NCBI GenBank assembly: GCA_964034945.1
Contig: OZ035961.1
Location: 23,066,661-23,130,660 of the forward strand
Source of the DNA: Chrysopilus asiliformis
Taxonomy: Eukaryota > Arthropoda > Insecta > Diptera > Rhagionidae
Reading direction: 5' to 3'
Length of the DNA: 64,000 nucleotides
Position numbers and translations under genes: made by a program. A model generated the notes under the pieces. It ran no database searches and had not been told where the DNA came from. It was given only the letters and a program-made list of their open reading frames with translations. This document shows, piece after piece, positions 42,879-53,913 of the stretch. Each line of letters opens with the position of its first letter. Positions within the stretch are counted from its first letter, which is position 1.

Positions 42879-43303
42879 TAAAAACTGTCGATTTTGATTA
42901 TTTTTGTGATTGAAATTAACTATTTTAGTTACATTCTCGATTGCCCATTATAAAATAGTTAGATTTATTATTTTTTTCTTTGCAAGTATCTATAAATTTT
43001 AATGTTTGGCTATGACTAAATTTATTCGCCGTCGTTAATTCCGGCTTAGATGTCACACCATTGCGAAACACTAAAAAAAAGGTTGGAAGTTTCCAAAATT
43101 TAGCTGAGTTTTCAGTTGATGTTACCTAGCAGCCAGCTCAATGACTAACCGCTAACAGCCAACAGCTAACCGCTGGCAATAATTAGTAATAGATGCAAAT
43201 TCCAAGAAAAATACTTTTGTCTTTTGACGATCGAAATAAAAATTACCTAGCGCCCACTTTATTCTCCATATTCGGCTTCATCCGATTTTTCTTTATATTT
43301 CAG

Positions 43304-43495
43304 GTGAAAGAGGATTGGAAGTATGTTGCAATGGTATTAGACAGGTTATTCCTATGGATATTTACATTAGCTGTATTAGCTGGAACAGCTGGCATAATTT
43401 TACAAGCGCCAACACTTTACGACGATAGAATTCCAATAGACAAAAAATGTTCTGAATTTGCAACAACAGCAGTAGTAAGATGTCCGCCCCAATAG
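43304..43495 (+). CDS. nAChRalpha: nAChR alpha subunit last exon: M4 and C-terminus
   Basis: Encodes [40 protein letters not shown] and the tail [20 protein letters not shown] to PPQ and a TAG stop at 43493-43495. [18 protein letters not shown] is the conserved entry to M4, the lipid-facing fourth membrane helix, and QAPTLYD starts the short extracellular tail. Acceptor TTATATTTCAG, phase 0. With the six preceding exons it gives 374 residues, against roughly 500-600 for full-length insect alpha subunits, so about the first third is missing from the window. An upstream in-frame ATG at 43193 belongs to the intron. Confidence 0.97.
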   Translation: MKEDWKYVAMVLDRLFLWIFTLAVLAGTAGIILQAPTLYDDRIPIDKKCSEFATTAVVRCPPQ

Positions 43496-44036
43496 CAGTT
43501 TAATTTGGGATTTTTATTTTTTCCTATTTTATGCGCAATGGGAATGAGTGCCTGTGTTATCATGTCCGAAAAATATTATATAGGTCGATTAATTTAATTC
43601 TTTTGTGACAAAAAAAAAAACAAAAACAAAAAAATATATATATATGATGCCAATTGAATTTTTAACTAATAGAATTAAATAATACATAAAAAATTGTAAT
43701 TTAATAAAAAAACCAAAAATTAGTATATGTAACAAAAAAATACTTTTATGTAAGAAAATGACAACGTAAATTGTTAATTTTCATCAATCGGGAAATTCAT
43801 ATGAAAAATGCTCAATTAGTACAGAAAAAATTAAAAATACTATTATCTAAATTCGGTAAATTAAGATTCATTACGTAATAATTTATTTATTCACCAAAGA
43901 GAAAATATTTTGCTGTTGAAATTTGTGAAATTGCGGTAAAAACATCTTTTTTTTTCCTTCCTACACATGTAGATGCTGTCAACTAAAGGTAGGGACCCCA
44001 AAAGCCCTAGATTTGAGGCGACAGACGCAGATTATA
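43496..44036 (+). other. Probable 3' UTR and downstream flank of the receptor gene
   Basis: AT-rich sequence follows the stop codon directly. Candidate polyadenylation signal AATAAA at 43703-43708, and several near matches around it. No other gene seen. The true transcript end cannot be fixed from sequence. Confidence 0.45.
43703..43708 (+). terminator. nAChRalpha: Candidate polyadenylation signal (AATAAA)
   Basis: First good AATAAA I see after the receptor stop codon, 208 bases downstream. In AT-rich DNA such hexamers are common, so this is only a candidate. Confidence 0.25.
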
Positions 44037-44163
44037 GGCCCTATTCCAGGATCCGATACGAATGATTCGGATCGTAAACTCAATGTTGTTGTTAGTGTTT
44101 TATACCAACAACAACATTGAGTTTACGATCCGAATCATTCGTATCGGATCCTGGAATAGGGCC
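44037..44163. mobile_element. 127-bp perfect palindromic MITE
   Basis: The arms GGCCCTATTCCAGGATCCGA, continuing TACGAATGATTCGGATCG and TAAACTCAATGTTGTTG, are mirrored without visible mismatch to 44163, with a loop of only about 13 bases. Flanks are TTATA on the left and TTATG on the right; a 3-bp TAT duplication is possible if the ends include one more base. It carries no coding sequence. Perfect arms point to recent origin or ongoing correction. Confidence 0.9.
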
Positions 44164-44194
44164 TTATGACATTTACTGTATTATTCAATTCAGA

Positions 44195-44440
44195 GTTATA
44201 AAACGATCACTAAATATGCAAAACACACTCTACTGGCGTAAATCACATTTCTTTTCGCCTGCGGCGCTTTTCTACACGCTTCTTGGTATTTTGCGAATTT
44301 CAGTTGTATTTATATAAATAAGGAACGTAAAAAAGCGTGAAAAAATTAAGTTACTTTCTACTTATCTCTGTATAGCTCCTGATTTTAATCATTTCGTCGC
44401 AATCCATTTTTTAAGAAATCACCTGCGGCACATTTTTAAT
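44195..44440 (+). repeat. Dispersed repeat family G, copy 3
   Basis: GATCACTAAATATGCAAAAC, CGCCTGCGGCGCTTTTCTAC, GGAACGTAAAAAAGCGTGAA, CTGTATAGCTCCTGATTTTA, TTTCGTCGCAATCCATTTTT and CACCTGCGGCACATTTTTAA follow the order of copies 1 and 2. The element begins almost directly after the palindrome at 44037. Confidence 0.7.
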
Positions 44441-47400
44441 AAATGTTTTTGGCTATATTTAATTTTTTATTACTGTCCAAGTCATGTTTTGCATCATATT
44501 TTAATAAAACATCTGATGTCTAAAAAAATCTGATAGTAAAAAAATCCTGAAATTGTTTTTCCAATGTGCATTTGATTGTATTCCGCATTTTTATAGAAAG
44601 ATTTCTTTAAGAAAAGGAAAATTTCGACCCATATTTGTAAATTAATTTTTCCACTAATTAACATAGCCAGTGAGTCCATTAAACTACATACATTTTTCTT
44701 CTATCTTCGCGAACCTAAATTGACCCTCATTATCAAAAAAGAAAATCCACAATATTCGTCACATCACATAAAGTTTATCAAAAGAAAATTACTGTCTCTG
44801 GCCAAATGTCAAATATAGACCCAAGATAGAGACTAGGAGACCCTTTTCCGGTCCAATTTTATGTCAACAACAAAATTATGAGATAGATTTTTTCTGTAAT
44901 GAACCAAATGCAAAAATTTCTTTATAGAAATTTCGCTTTACTGGAATTCACGTTCCCTTTTTTCATAAAAAGAGCAGATAAATTGACTTCGCTGGGGGAA
45001 ATTCGTAGTAAATTAGGTTATGTCCCCTCGGTTCAAAATATGATCAACTCAAAAAAAAATTAGTACTTGGAATGATTATGAAAAGTAACTTTATCGGTCT
45101 CTCTCTACAAATGCTTTTTTATCGAATTTCAAATTCCTTTATTAATGTGAAAGATATGAAAATATTTATAAGATAAGTAGGACACAATTTAGATAACCAT
45201 AGATCTAATCAAATAGACAAATTTCAAGTCATTTCAAACTCTTTTCAGTTAAATTTCTGGAGACGTGAAGATTTAAATTTAGTGCAGCACAAATTTTAAG
45301 AGCAAAATAAGAAATCGATTTAAAATCTTAAAAATTCTTTTACCTAAATTCCTACGAAAAACCACGATAAATATTAATTAGGAAAAATTAAACGGAAAAT
45401 TACTCATTAAAACATATGTAATTAATTGTGATTTCATAGTTTTTACACCAAATATGAAATTAATTTTTTTATTACTAAAAACAAATTAAAACGAAAAGAA
45501 ATTTCCAAAAAAAAATTGAAATTAAAAAAAAAACTAATAAGCAATGAACATTAAAAGTCAACAAAATTTTCCAAACAAATTAAATGATTGAGAGAATGGT
45601 TTGTTTGAAATTATGATATCTTTACATGTAAAATATAGCAAAAGATATTATTTTATTATCAGAAAGAAAATCATTTCTAGCACTTATTGTTAATTGAATA
45701 TTAATAAAAATCAATAAAATACAAAAAAAATATGTTCACAAAAAATACCCACTTTTACAAAAAAAGGAAAAATTGGAGCGTTCTTATTCTAAAACAATAA
45801 TAAAGTAAACTGTTTAAAAAAATACAAGGAAATTTTGAGAAAATAACAATTGAATTTCTTCCTCTCAACTTGCTAATATTGCAAAACCACAAAAAAAAAA
45901 CTGTGAATTATATGACTATTACAATTGATTGATTAATTGCATTTATATAATGAAATTCAATAGAATTTTATATTTCAAAATACTAAAACATTCGATGTAA
46001 ATGCACTGCTGAAACATTTTGATTTAACTTGGAATCTTTTCGTGGTGTTTAGAAAGGTAATAATTTTTTAATAGAATTAAACCCACATTGTATCGAAAAA
46101 AAAAGTTCACCTGCGGCGTAATTCTGCAGGAATTTGGTTATAATCATATCCAAAGAAGGGGGATCAAAGAAGTAGTGGCCGATCCATCTGAATTTCTATA
46201 AAGAGGAATCGCGAGAGAAAAATATGTTAGAAACCCCTGACCAATAGGGTAGTGTGGGCTCGAAAGTGTCATCTGCAATGTCTCGAAAACTAAAAGTATT
46301 TTATAAATAACGGTAAACATGCATTTAATGGCTATTTGGAATAATGATATATGTTTAGAAATTAAAAGCGATCCCGGTTTTCAGCTGAGCTACTCCCTTA
46401 TGCTGAGCTACTCCCGGTTTTCAGCTGAGCTACTCCCTTAATTCAACCATACCCAATGTACGTGTTTCGAGCATTACCCTCCTTACGGAAAACCGTATTT
46501 CGAAATTATGTAACTATGCCTTCAAATGAATTTTGATGTATGGTGAAGTTATGTAAAATCATTATGCAAACACTTTTTGTGTCTTAATTTTTTTTCGGCA
46601 CAGTGGCGTTTTAGAGATAATCGCGAAATACGTGCCCGATTGTATGTGGAAGAGGGGAATAAATTAGCCGATTTTAATGAGTTTTGGCGTTGCTGTTGCT
46701 ATTCATGAAAAAAATTATCAAATTTGAAGTCTCTAGCTCCATCCGTTCGCCATAAATAGCTTGGAATATATGAGGACGGTGAGGGGTTCACACCCCTCTA
46801 GCCGCGAAACGGGAAAGATTGAGGGTTTTCCTTCAAGTTGGATTGTTGATTTGTGGATCTGGGGGACAAATATTGTTAGCTTCCAGTAGGAAATTAAGAA
46901 CTTCATAACCACCTACTCATCCTTTCATAGAAGTGTAATCCTTTTGAAAAATTGTGAGCTTCGAAGCTGCTAATTTCAGAAGAACCCTTTTTTATAATGC
47001 TTTCACAAATAGCGGTTTTCCTATTGAACATTTTCTCGGACCCAATCTAAGCATGCAATATAATCTCGTTTTATGGACTTAATTAGTTTTAAATGAAGTT
47101 CATAAACCAAAGCATTCACAACGCTACTGTATTTTTTAACAGATCAATAACTTTTCAGACTACACTCAAACGTGGCGATTGTCTTTCGCAAAAAAACGCC
47201 TTTTGCGTTTAAAAATAAATAAGTTTTATGACTGTGGGAAATCTTTTTGCGGATGATCAATATTTCTCTTAACCGTCTTTAATCATTTTCAAAGGGATGC
47301 AATATTTCAATGATCTGTCCAAGATATGTGCTAAAAGCCTAGACCAGCAAACATCTCAAACATAAGGGTTGAACATCCTACACAACTTTGGTGATAAATC

Positions 47401-48768
47401 AATTCCGATAACTCCGAAAAAATTCTTAACAGCTGTATTGTACAAGAAAAAGTCAAGAAATATTATCCAACATATGAAAACACGTACATTTTGCACGTGC
47501 CAACCCCTAGAAAATCTTTGTGTCTGGTTGGCTTGGCTCGCGAATACAGACGAATTTAATTTTGTTGTTTACATGTCGATGTGGCGCCCAATAACATTTA
47601 TGTATGAGTCGATTTCGTTTTCACGCAAACTAAGATTCGATAGTAAAAAAATTACCAAAATTTTTTTTTTAATTCAGTTCAGATAGTCTTAGACTAAAAA
47701 TACAAGTAGAAATATTTTTAACTTCTTCTTCTGCGCTATAAGCAGTTTTCGATGTTGCCATAAACTGGAAATTTTTAAATTAAATCAAGATGTTTCACAC
47801 CCAACCCCCTAGCCGCTTTTTAGAAAAACTCTTCAAGTAGTGAAACACAACAAAATTAATTTTAAAAAAAGTTTCTAACGAAAAAAAATAAAATAAAATA
47901 TTAATTATGAATGTGCGAATCTGAATCTAACAAAGAATTAATTAGATTTTTAACTGCCATTTAAAACAATATTACCTAAAGTTTAAGTAAAAGAAAATAA
48001 TTAATAATAATTCACGTATGAAAAAAAAATTAATTTAATGATGAAAAATCTTGAGCCTGTTGAACATTTAGACGAGAATAATTCATGTGAAAGAAAAAAA
48101 AAGAATAGAAAGTTAACATTTACTAATAATAAGAGAATTTATATACCCGTTATAGCGAATAATTAGAATTTTATGGTAACTAGAGAAAAAATATTTTATG
48201 AAAATACTGCAAATATTGTACAGATAAAACTAATAATTGAAATTAGAAAATTAACTAAAAACCCAAAAATAAATGCAAAAAATAATCAAATTGAAAAAAA
48301 GAATGCAAAGTGGATAAATTGATTGTAGAAGTAAATAAATTTAAAAAAAAAAAACATGAAATAAAATTTAAAAAATCAAAAAAAAAAAATAATAAAAGTA
48401 ACTAAAAACTAAATGTTAAGTTTTTAGTTTAAATTTGTTACCTTTTTTAATAAAGTTGGACCTTTGACTAAAGGAGCCTAAATACCAAATTGGAAACTCA
48501 ACGACTTATGTGAAATTCAAATGAATAATGTTTCAAAATTATAGATTTTTACTGAAATAGAAAAATCCAACTGAACAATTTAACAAAAAAGTAAAACCAA
48601 AAATCACAACTAAAACGAGAACATGTTCTTACGCACAATGTTAATGTACTGAGAAAAAAAAACAGGTAAATCATTGAAAAATGGAACAAAATGGAATCCG
48701 TTAATAAAATTTATGTTTGTTCATCTGAAATATAAAACTTTGCGTTTTTTTTCTACATTGATCCTACA
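44441..48768. other. AT-rich non-coding sequence
   Basis: No gene is supported. Includes strongly A-rich stretches on the plus strand (45440-45920 and 47870-48420), a partial family G core (TTCACCTGCGGCGTAATT near 46107), and a small duplication of GCTGAGCTACTCCC (three occurrences at 46384-46438). A 105-codon frame at 47369-47686 has no recognisable domain. Confidence 0.5.
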
Positions 48769-48858
48769 TTGATCCACATTTCAACATTGATTCACATTTC
48801 AACATTGATCCACATTTCATAATTGATCCACATTTCATAATTGATCCACATTTGATAA
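48769..48858 (+). repeat. 18-bp tandem repeat, about five units
   Basis: Units of ATTGATCCACATTTCAAC or ATTGATCCACATTTCATA follow each other directly, with one GATTCAC variant. Low-complexity minisatellite. Confidence 0.9.
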
Positions 48859-48915
48859 CCTATGTGAACTTGGCTTGCGAAGTGCGGAAACTCGAAATAA
48901 AATTTACATGAAAAA

Positions 48916-49231
48916 ATTGTACTAAATTGTACCACAAAGGAAAAAAATTGTACTCGTTCAGGTTCCTCAAAAATTGAAAAAAATCGAAAAAAACGATTTT
49001 TCGCAAGAAATCGGCAGTCTTGTTTTTGTGGTACAATTTAGTACAATTTTAGTACAATTATTCTGCAGAAACATTTTTTCCTTCCGAAACAAGACTGCCG
49101 ATTTCTCGCGAAAAATCGTTTTTTTCGATTTTTTTCAATTTTCGAGGAACCTGAACGAGTACAATTTTTTTCCTTTGTGGTACAATTTAGTACAATTATT
49201 CTGCAGAAACATTTTTTCCTTCCGAAACAAT
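48916..49231. repeat. Inverted repeat with ~105-bp arms plus a direct-repeat tail
   Basis: The arms 48916-49027 and 49091-49196 are near-perfect inverted copies (landmarks AATTGTACTAAATTGTACCA, GTACTCGTTCAGGTTCCTC, GAAAAAAATCGAAAAAAACG, GAAATCGGCAGTCTTG). The segment TTTGTGGTACAATTTAGTAC through CAGAAACATTTTTTCCTTCC to GAAACAA occurs twice in direct order (49025-49092 and 49176-49231), the first copy with an 11-bp duplication of TTAGTACAATT. Both overlapping patterns suggest a foldback insertion or a fold-and-copy replication event. Confidence 0.9.
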
Positions 49232-52200
49232 GGGAACAAATTGTACACGGGAAATTCTTTTTGTTGCGGCTGAATTTCACAATTTCTCGAAATCCATTAT
49301 TGGACGTTTGTGGCTGCAGACCAAAATTATCGCGTAAACTTACGAGAGTCGCGTTGGCGATTTTTAATACAAATTTTGACAGTTCTTTTACGAAGTGGTA
49401 AATTTACGCTGTTTACGAGGCATTTCTGCGATTCAATGAATCCCCGTATTTTGTAGGGGTAAATAAGCAACTAAAACCAATTTAGGCCTGCGTATGCCAT
49501 TCAGTTGGATATTATGAGAACAAGGTTTTCGTGTGTTCATTCTCCCCTTTTGACTTCAAACCCCTCGTCTGATACCTTTTGGACAATTTTGATCCGGTTT
49601 TAGTCATTCATGTAATGAGAGATGATTTTTAATGATAGAGTTGTTACACACTTTTGCTTCAAAACCTCATTTACTTTAAGGCAAATCTTTGGAATCTTTG
49701 GAATCTTTGGAGAAATCTTTCTTCTTTAGAGAATCTTTGGAGAAATCAAAATTGCATATGCCTCAAGTACGACATTTCGACTTTTATCTCTCAAAATGTT
49801 AGTTGATCAGATGAAAATTACCGAAGTTATGCGACTTTAATGTCATATGTGCAGTCGGAGTTGGAGAATTTACGAAATAATTTGAAACTTTTTTCACGAT
49901 ATTCTAAAAACTTTATTTCCAAAATTGGTGACAGCGACTTTACCGATTTCTTTGAAATTTTGCAAAGTTAGGTTAGGTTAATTTCTCAAGTTCTGGACCG
50001 AAGTTTTTTTCTAATTTATAGTTTTTTCACAGTTAAAAAATATGTCAATTTTTACCAAAAAATCGATCCTTCACTTTCAAATGGCCAGCATTTTGTTCGT
50101 AATTGATTTTTATGTGATACTTAAAAAAATATTCTTTCCAGCAAAAAAACGGTATGCTTTTTTTTAAAAAAAATTTAGTTGAAATAATCCGATTTCCAAA
50201 TTGTAAATTTTATTGAAAAAATCCTAGGAAAATCATTTAATAAATCTTACCAATTCCACAAAAATTATGTAAATTTTGAATTCTCCCACTTTGTTAAAAA
50301 TTAGCACAGAATTACGAAGCATTTCGTTGCTTCCTTTTTCATGCAACAAAAAAAAACACTGTCTAGCGAATTTTTTTTCAGGATTCAATGTACCCAATTT
50401 CTTCTATAGATTTTTTTTTATTTTCGCTTGCCAAGCTAAATAAATGACATTTGGTATTGCGCTAAGCACATCTGAAGTGAATTCTTCCCTCTATAGTAAC
50501 GAAATTTATTTCAACAGCAAAAGTAGCAGAAGTAGCAAAAGTCAAGGAACATATCCATAAATCATCATATTCTCGCAAAAGGAAAACTTAAAAAGTTTCT
50601 AAAGCCGCGTATATACAACTTTCAAGTGTGCTAGGTACGTCATGCCAGGTAAATACCGCAAGTATAAAAGTACTAGTATATAACAGCCTTCATTCAGATA
50701 GAGTCACATTACTGAATAGAAGTTTTTTTTTACTACGGAATAGAAATTCAAGTAAAATTCTAGGAAAAGCTAAATAAATAACGTTATTGCGGTACTCAAG
50801 CAAGTTGTATCCTAATACACATTCATACAGACATGGAGCCTTGCATAAGTATTATTGGTCCACGAATTTACGCCATTCACGACGGCTAACTACTATACCA
50901 CACCTGCGGATATTAATCCTAGGTATAAATTATGTTTTCAGTTGTACATAACAAAATAGGTGCCAAAAATGAACGTAAAATTTGTTAGTGGGGAGGTACA
51001 ATCTCATTTTACCACCAAATCTAAATTATTTCTTCAAATTGGAATAATTTTTCTATACCCTATTGGAGAAAAAATCCATGGAACGTATTGTAACTTATTT
51101 TTCTTAAGAAAACAAAAACTTAATTTTTGTATTGTAGCGTGTTTCCAGTAAAGCTCATTAACATTACTGATTACTGTGCGGTAAGTAGATAAAATTCCAA
51201 AAACATAACTTCAAAAGAAGACAATGTATTTCTCATGGCTAGGTAACTAAACCGACCTCCAACTTTATGGAAAGTCACACATACCTGCGACCGATATACT
51301 CGTACTAATACAAATCATGACGTCCACTTTCCGGCCAGTATGCCAGTAGTGTAAATGAGACTTTAGCTGAAAATAATTGCCTTCTTTTTATAAAAAAAAA
51401 TACATATACCTAAATACTATGTAAAGGCATTTTAAAATTTAAAATTAAATCGGCGATCGCTCGCAACCCAACCCCGCTTACCGCCAAGTCTTTCATTGGT
51501 ATCCAATCATACTTTTCCGAGTTGCAAAACTTGCAGAGGCACTAGAAGGGTAGTTTTACTCTGCGAAATATTTTCTGTAATGGATGGTGGAAACCGGATC
51601 CAAATCCCTTGGGAATTGCAGCAGATAGCAGAGGAGGGGTAGATGTTTGTTGGTTGGTTAGCAGCTCTCCAATTGGGCCTATTGTACACCTCCAGTGTCC
51701 CTCGATGGAGCAAATTGAGCTCAAAATCGTGTATTCAGCCATCCCAACAGTGCTTACTGCAAACATATTTTGTTTGAGATAAATATAATGTTGTGGCTAT
51801 ACGAAATTTTATTTGTTTGTTTATGGGAATTCGAGGAGATAAACATAATTATATTCCTAGTGAAAGAATTTTGTTTGGGGCAAACAAATTTTTAATTGTA
51901 TTTATCTCAAAGCAATATGTTTGCAGTAATAATAATATCATGGCTGCATCAAAAATTATATCTTTCCGTGAGTAGCGGTCATGTAGGGTATAAAATTAAA
52001 CAAAAAATGTGAAAATAAAATGTATTAATCTTTTTGGCTTTCGCAAATTTTTGGATTACTGGAAAAAGTGTTTTGTGAACAATAATTTAGGTTCTTATCG
52101 TTTCAAATAAAAGAAGTTTTAATTATATTTCCCCCAAATTCGTAAATTGAGTAAGCAAAGGTGAAACCTGTGTAAATACTACAATACGAACCCCGTCAAC

Positions 52201-53394
52201 TGTAAAGGATATGAAAATTTTAGCTTCCACAAAGTATACAGAAATGTTTTTACAATTGAATTTCCAGCAAAAAATCGTCTCTCAGAATTATGTGAAAGTA
52301 AATTCCATAATAAATTCAATTAAATTCAAATAATAAATTGTGTAAATAAATTTCACTTCCGTTTTTCGAAAAATGGTTTTCAGAAACGATTAAACGAATG
52401 AAAATGTACCAAAAGGTTAATGCTAATGGTTAACACAAAGAAATCACCACTCTACGGTGATATCCTTTTTATTTCTTAAATCGACAGTTCTCGACCCCAT
52501 CATTTAACAATTGAATGAAAGAAAAGAAATTTCACGAGGCCCAAAGGCAACAAAACGGAATTTTCCAACGTTCAAGTGAAAAACCGTTTAATGAAGAAAA
52601 CGGAAAGTTTAATGTAAGCATAAGAAAAGTCTTTGCCTCAAGTGTTTTTGGTTAAATCGTGTCTTTGTTCAACTTTCTCCGTAATTTCTCCCCCAATTTT
52701 ATTCATTCTCATATTAATAACAAAGAAGACATTTTTCTTTTAGTTAGATTTCGTCTGTTTTTGAAGCGAAAATCAATAAAAAGCAGTTAAGTATAACATA
52801 TATTTTTCTACACTTTTACCTCTCAAGCAATTAATCAACGAAATTTTCAATAAAGTTTTTTATCGAAAAAGTTTCTTTTAAAACGAAAATTTCATTTATC
52901 ATCATGGGAACATAGAACTCAGTTAACGCAGTATATTGATTAACGGACTAGAAAAATACCTACAGAAAGTCCATTTTGAAATACATGACATTATGTTCAA
53001 CTTTAATCCCTTAATCATAATAAATTTACATTAATTTTATTACTTTAGTTACGGAGTGAAATTACCATGATTATAATATATAGCGGTGAGTAATCATAAT
53101 TGGAAAAAAGGCAATTACTTTTTTTGATAAAATAAATAAATTTCTTTCGATTTCCGCCTACCATTAGGCAATTAGAAAAATATTTTTAACAATATGAAAC
53201 GTCACAAGACATTTTTGTACAACAGAACACTAACGAAACAAACAAATTTGATAAAGACTGAGGGAAAATAAGTAAGAAATATGCAATGCAGACAAAATTA
53301 TTTAAACATAATACAACACAGTAATTTAAATCAAAAGCAGCAAAACCAATCTTATATCTCGCGCTCTCTACTTAAGTGCAAAGGAAATTGTAAA
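49232..53394. other. AT-rich non-coding sequence
   Basis: No gene found. Contains a small direct repeat of AATCTTTGGA near 49690-49745 and the family H element at 51756-51977. Two overlapping minus-strand frames of about 70 codons near 51510-51766 sit in a less AT-biased patch but show no family resemblance. Confidence 0.45.
51756..51977 (+). repeat. Dispersed repeat family H, copy 1
   Basis: Inverted arms TACTGCAAACATATTTTGTT...AAATAT and the mirrored ATTTATCTCAAAGCAATATG at 51897-51929 surround a centre with AGATAAACATAATTATATTC. It ends GCTGCATCAAAAATTATATC then TTTCCGTGAG. Copy 2 lies near 59890-60076 and ends GACTGCATCAAAAATTATTT then CTTTCTGTGTAG, so the right end resembles the CACAGAAA ends of the TA-flanked elements. 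Confidence 0.6.
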
Positions 53395-53913
53395 CATAAC
53401 AAAAGCTATAATTGCCAATCTGGCAATTATTGAAAACCCGTATGGTGATATTCGTATCAAAATTCAAACAGTTGTACCAAAATTCCACTTTGAAGTCGAA
53501 CTTTCCAATAAGATTTTTTAAAATTTATTCCAATCTGATTTTGATGTATGGGAGTTTTATGTAGAATCATATCCTAAATAACTTTTGTTCTTGCACTTTT
53601 TGAGATATTCGCAAAAATCGTTTTCGTTCGTATGGGGGTATCCCCCGTAATGGTCCATTTTTACCCATTAACGAACTTAGCCTTGCATTTTACGAAAAAC
53701 CAATCTGTGCAAAATTTCAAGTCTCTAGCCAAATCCGTGCGCCCGCAATCCGCGCCACAGACAGACGGACGGACGGACATGCTAAATTCAACTTTTTTAT
53801 GATTCTAAACACACTGGTGTAATTCATTTTTGTGTGTGATGACGGGATCTTGGCGTTACAAACGGTAAAGCATATTTAATATTCCCTTTGGTTTCACCAT
53901 ACGGGTATAAAAA
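53395..53913 (-). repeat. Dispersed repeat family A, inverted copy 2
   Basis: Reverse complement of the unit at 6987-7482, from TAACAAAAGCTATAATTGCC to CACCATACGGGTATAAAAA. The two copies agree in most blocks and differ by substitutions and a few short insertions. Confidence 0.85.

Larger units (their letters stand above)
42160..42986. mobile_element. TA-flanked MITE interrupted by a mariner derivative
   Basis: The left end CACGCAGAGAAAAATAGTAA and the right end TTATTTTTTTCTTTGCAAG are imperfect inverted repeats next to TA (42158-42159 and 42987-42988). Inner AAAATAGTTA motifs occur in both halves. The mariner-type element 42321-42878 sits in the middle, so this MITE is the older insertion. 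Confidence 0.6.
39953..43303 (+). other. Last receptor intron, 3.35 kb
   Basis: GTAATT to TTATATTTCAG. It holds a reverse family F unit (about 41110-41370) and a MITE (42160-42986) carrying a mariner-type derivative. Elsewhere AT-rich with no coding segment. Confidence 0.88.

Noticed and set aside
43193..43303. In-frame ATG and coding-like extension upstream of the last receptor exon
   Set aside because: A strong TTATATTTCAG acceptor at 43303 continues the receptor frame from the previous exon, and the upstream codons have no receptor similarity.
46775..46800. GAGGGGTTCACACCCCTC, resembling a tRNA T-arm
   Set aside because: No acceptor, D-arm or anticodon stem can be paired around it.
47369..47686. 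105-codon frame downstream of the gene
   Set aside because: No motif recognised, ends in a homopolymer, and no supporting signals.
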